From Acidobacteriota bacterium (GTDB lineage: Bacteria; Acidobacteriota; Vicinamibacteria; Vicinamibacterales; UBA8438), in the NCBI GenBank assembly GCA_026708265.1, contig JAPOVI010000273.1, positions 1 through 35,574 of the forward strand: DNA of 35,574 bases, in the 5' to 3' direction. Positions 35,022 through 35,574 of the stretch are shown here, in pieces; the first letter of the stretch is position 1, and each line of letters begins with the position of its first letter. The notes under the pieces were generated by a model. That model was not told the origin of the DNA, searched no databases, and was given only the letters and a program-made list of their open reading frames with translations. A program made the position numbers and the translations under genes.

Positions 35022-35417
35022 TCACCCGCCGCTGATCGGCGGGTGGTGAATGATCTGGACCCGGTTGCCGTCGGGATCCTCCACGTAGCACGACCGGGCT
35101 CCATCGCGATGGGTGCGAGGGCGGGCCACGATCGGCACGCCGTGCGCCTCCAGGAAGCGGGCCCATGCGTCGACCTCGTCGGGCGCCCGGACGATCAGGC
35201 CGAGATGATCGAGGGGCGAGCCGTCTCGAACCCGGCGGCCGGCCGCCCTGTGAAGGGCGAGATTGTCGCTTCCGGAGGTGAGGTAGACGTTGTCGGGATC
35301 GGGCTCCCACTCCACCCGGAAGCCGAGCAGGTCCACGTAGAAACGCTTCATCTCGGCGAGCGCCTCCGCGTGCAGGGCGAGGTGGCGCAGGCCGAGGTGC
35401 GAGGGCCGGTCGGGCAT
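35022..35417 (-). CDS. VOC-family protein (glyoxalase/dioxygenase fold)
   Basis: This is a 131-residue protein from the ATG at 35417. GLRHLALHAEALAEMKRFYVDLLGFRVEWE and PLDHLGLIVRAPDEVDAWARFLEAHGVPIV are the paired beta-alpha-beta-beta-beta modules of the vicinal-oxygen-chelate fold. The C-terminal CYVEDPDGNRVQIIHH has glutamine where the metal-binding glutamate of VEI usually stands, so metal binding may differ. Members act in glyoxal detoxification, antibiotic resistance or dioxygenase reactions; no substrate is evident. Confidence 0.88.
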   Translation of the reverse strand: MPDRPSHLGLRHLALHAEALAEMKRFYVDLLGFRVEWEPDPDNVYLTSGSDNLALHRAAGRRVRDGSPLDHLGLIVRAPDEVDAWARFLEAHGVPIVARPRTHRDGARSCYVEDPDGNRVQIIHHPPISGG

Positions 35418-35498
35418 CACCCTCGTAGCGTAGCGCCCTCCTGCACCGCCGGCAACGCGCCTCCGCTCGCGGCCGCCGCGGCGGGCTCTCGGGCCCGG

Positions 35499-35574
35499 CT
35501 CGCGCCGCGGCACGCACTCCGTTGGCGTTCTGCGGCGCAAGCTCCTAGCGCCGCCAACCCGTCGCAGGCTCCGG
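35499..35574. repeat. Third copy of the hairpin repeat, running off the right edge
   Basis: Bases 35501-35546 match the palindromic half of the repeat at 24874-25085 with a few changes and a diverged left arm. Bases 35547-35574 are identical to the first 28 bases of a following unit (24875-24902), so another copy probably continues beyond the window. It lies upstream of the VOC gene. Confidence 0.8.

Overview
The window looks like chromosomal DNA from a GC-rich Acidobacteriota bacterium, most likely of the Vicinamibacteria type. This is inferred from an ADOP-type duplicated FtsX permease, a PadR regulator beside a protein with the same permease-prefix domain, a TonB receptor with an N-terminal carboxypeptidase-regulatory-like domain, a secreted protein family I associate with that group, and an acidobacterial-style RNA polymerase omega subunit. 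No rRNA, tRNA, CRISPR array or IS element was recognised.

Layout. (1) 1-7786 is accessory and dominated by conflict-type genes. A truncated DUF3696-type AAA ATPase overlaps a PIN-domain protein, which overlaps an RNA ligase. A converging pair follows: a Tat/lipobox D-amino-acid-oxidase-like protein and a pRiA4b ORF-3-like protein. Next come an AAA_14/DUF4143 ATPase, a Phd/VapC-type toxin-antitoxin pair, and an OLD-like AAA ATPase with a broken DUF4276 partner. (2) 7978-17508 carries xthA, the ADOP permease, a secreted protein, the TonB receptor, PadR with its own promoter region, and a multi-pass membrane protein. (3) 17570-23883, on the minus strand, is acnA, then pepF, then an AIPR abortive-infection protein 10 bp downstream. 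(4) 24086-27042 holds a SMUG1-type uracil-DNA glycosylase, an intergenic hairpin repeat, a DUF1684 lipoprotein-like or secreted protein and a methyltransferase. (5) 27086-34990 is core metabolism: gatC-gatA, then rpoZ with a small membrane protein on the minus strand, then a tightly packed ymdB-like/xseA/xseB/ispA/tlyA/nadK operon. A VOC protein and another copy of the repeat close the window.

How the genes work together. The first operon joins an ATPase sensor or motor candidate, a likely RNase and an RNA-sealing enzyme with overlapping stops and starts. That is the best candidate for an undescribed cut-and-repair or defence module, although its 5' end lies outside the window. The FAD enzyme at 1998-3173 has its motif order circularly permuted relative to classical D-amino-acid oxidases. 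The DUF4276 gene seems inactivated by an internal out-of-frame deletion, and the VapC lacks one of its usual acidic residues, so this accessory region appears to be partly decaying. All function calls were made by reading motifs by eye; no database search was run.
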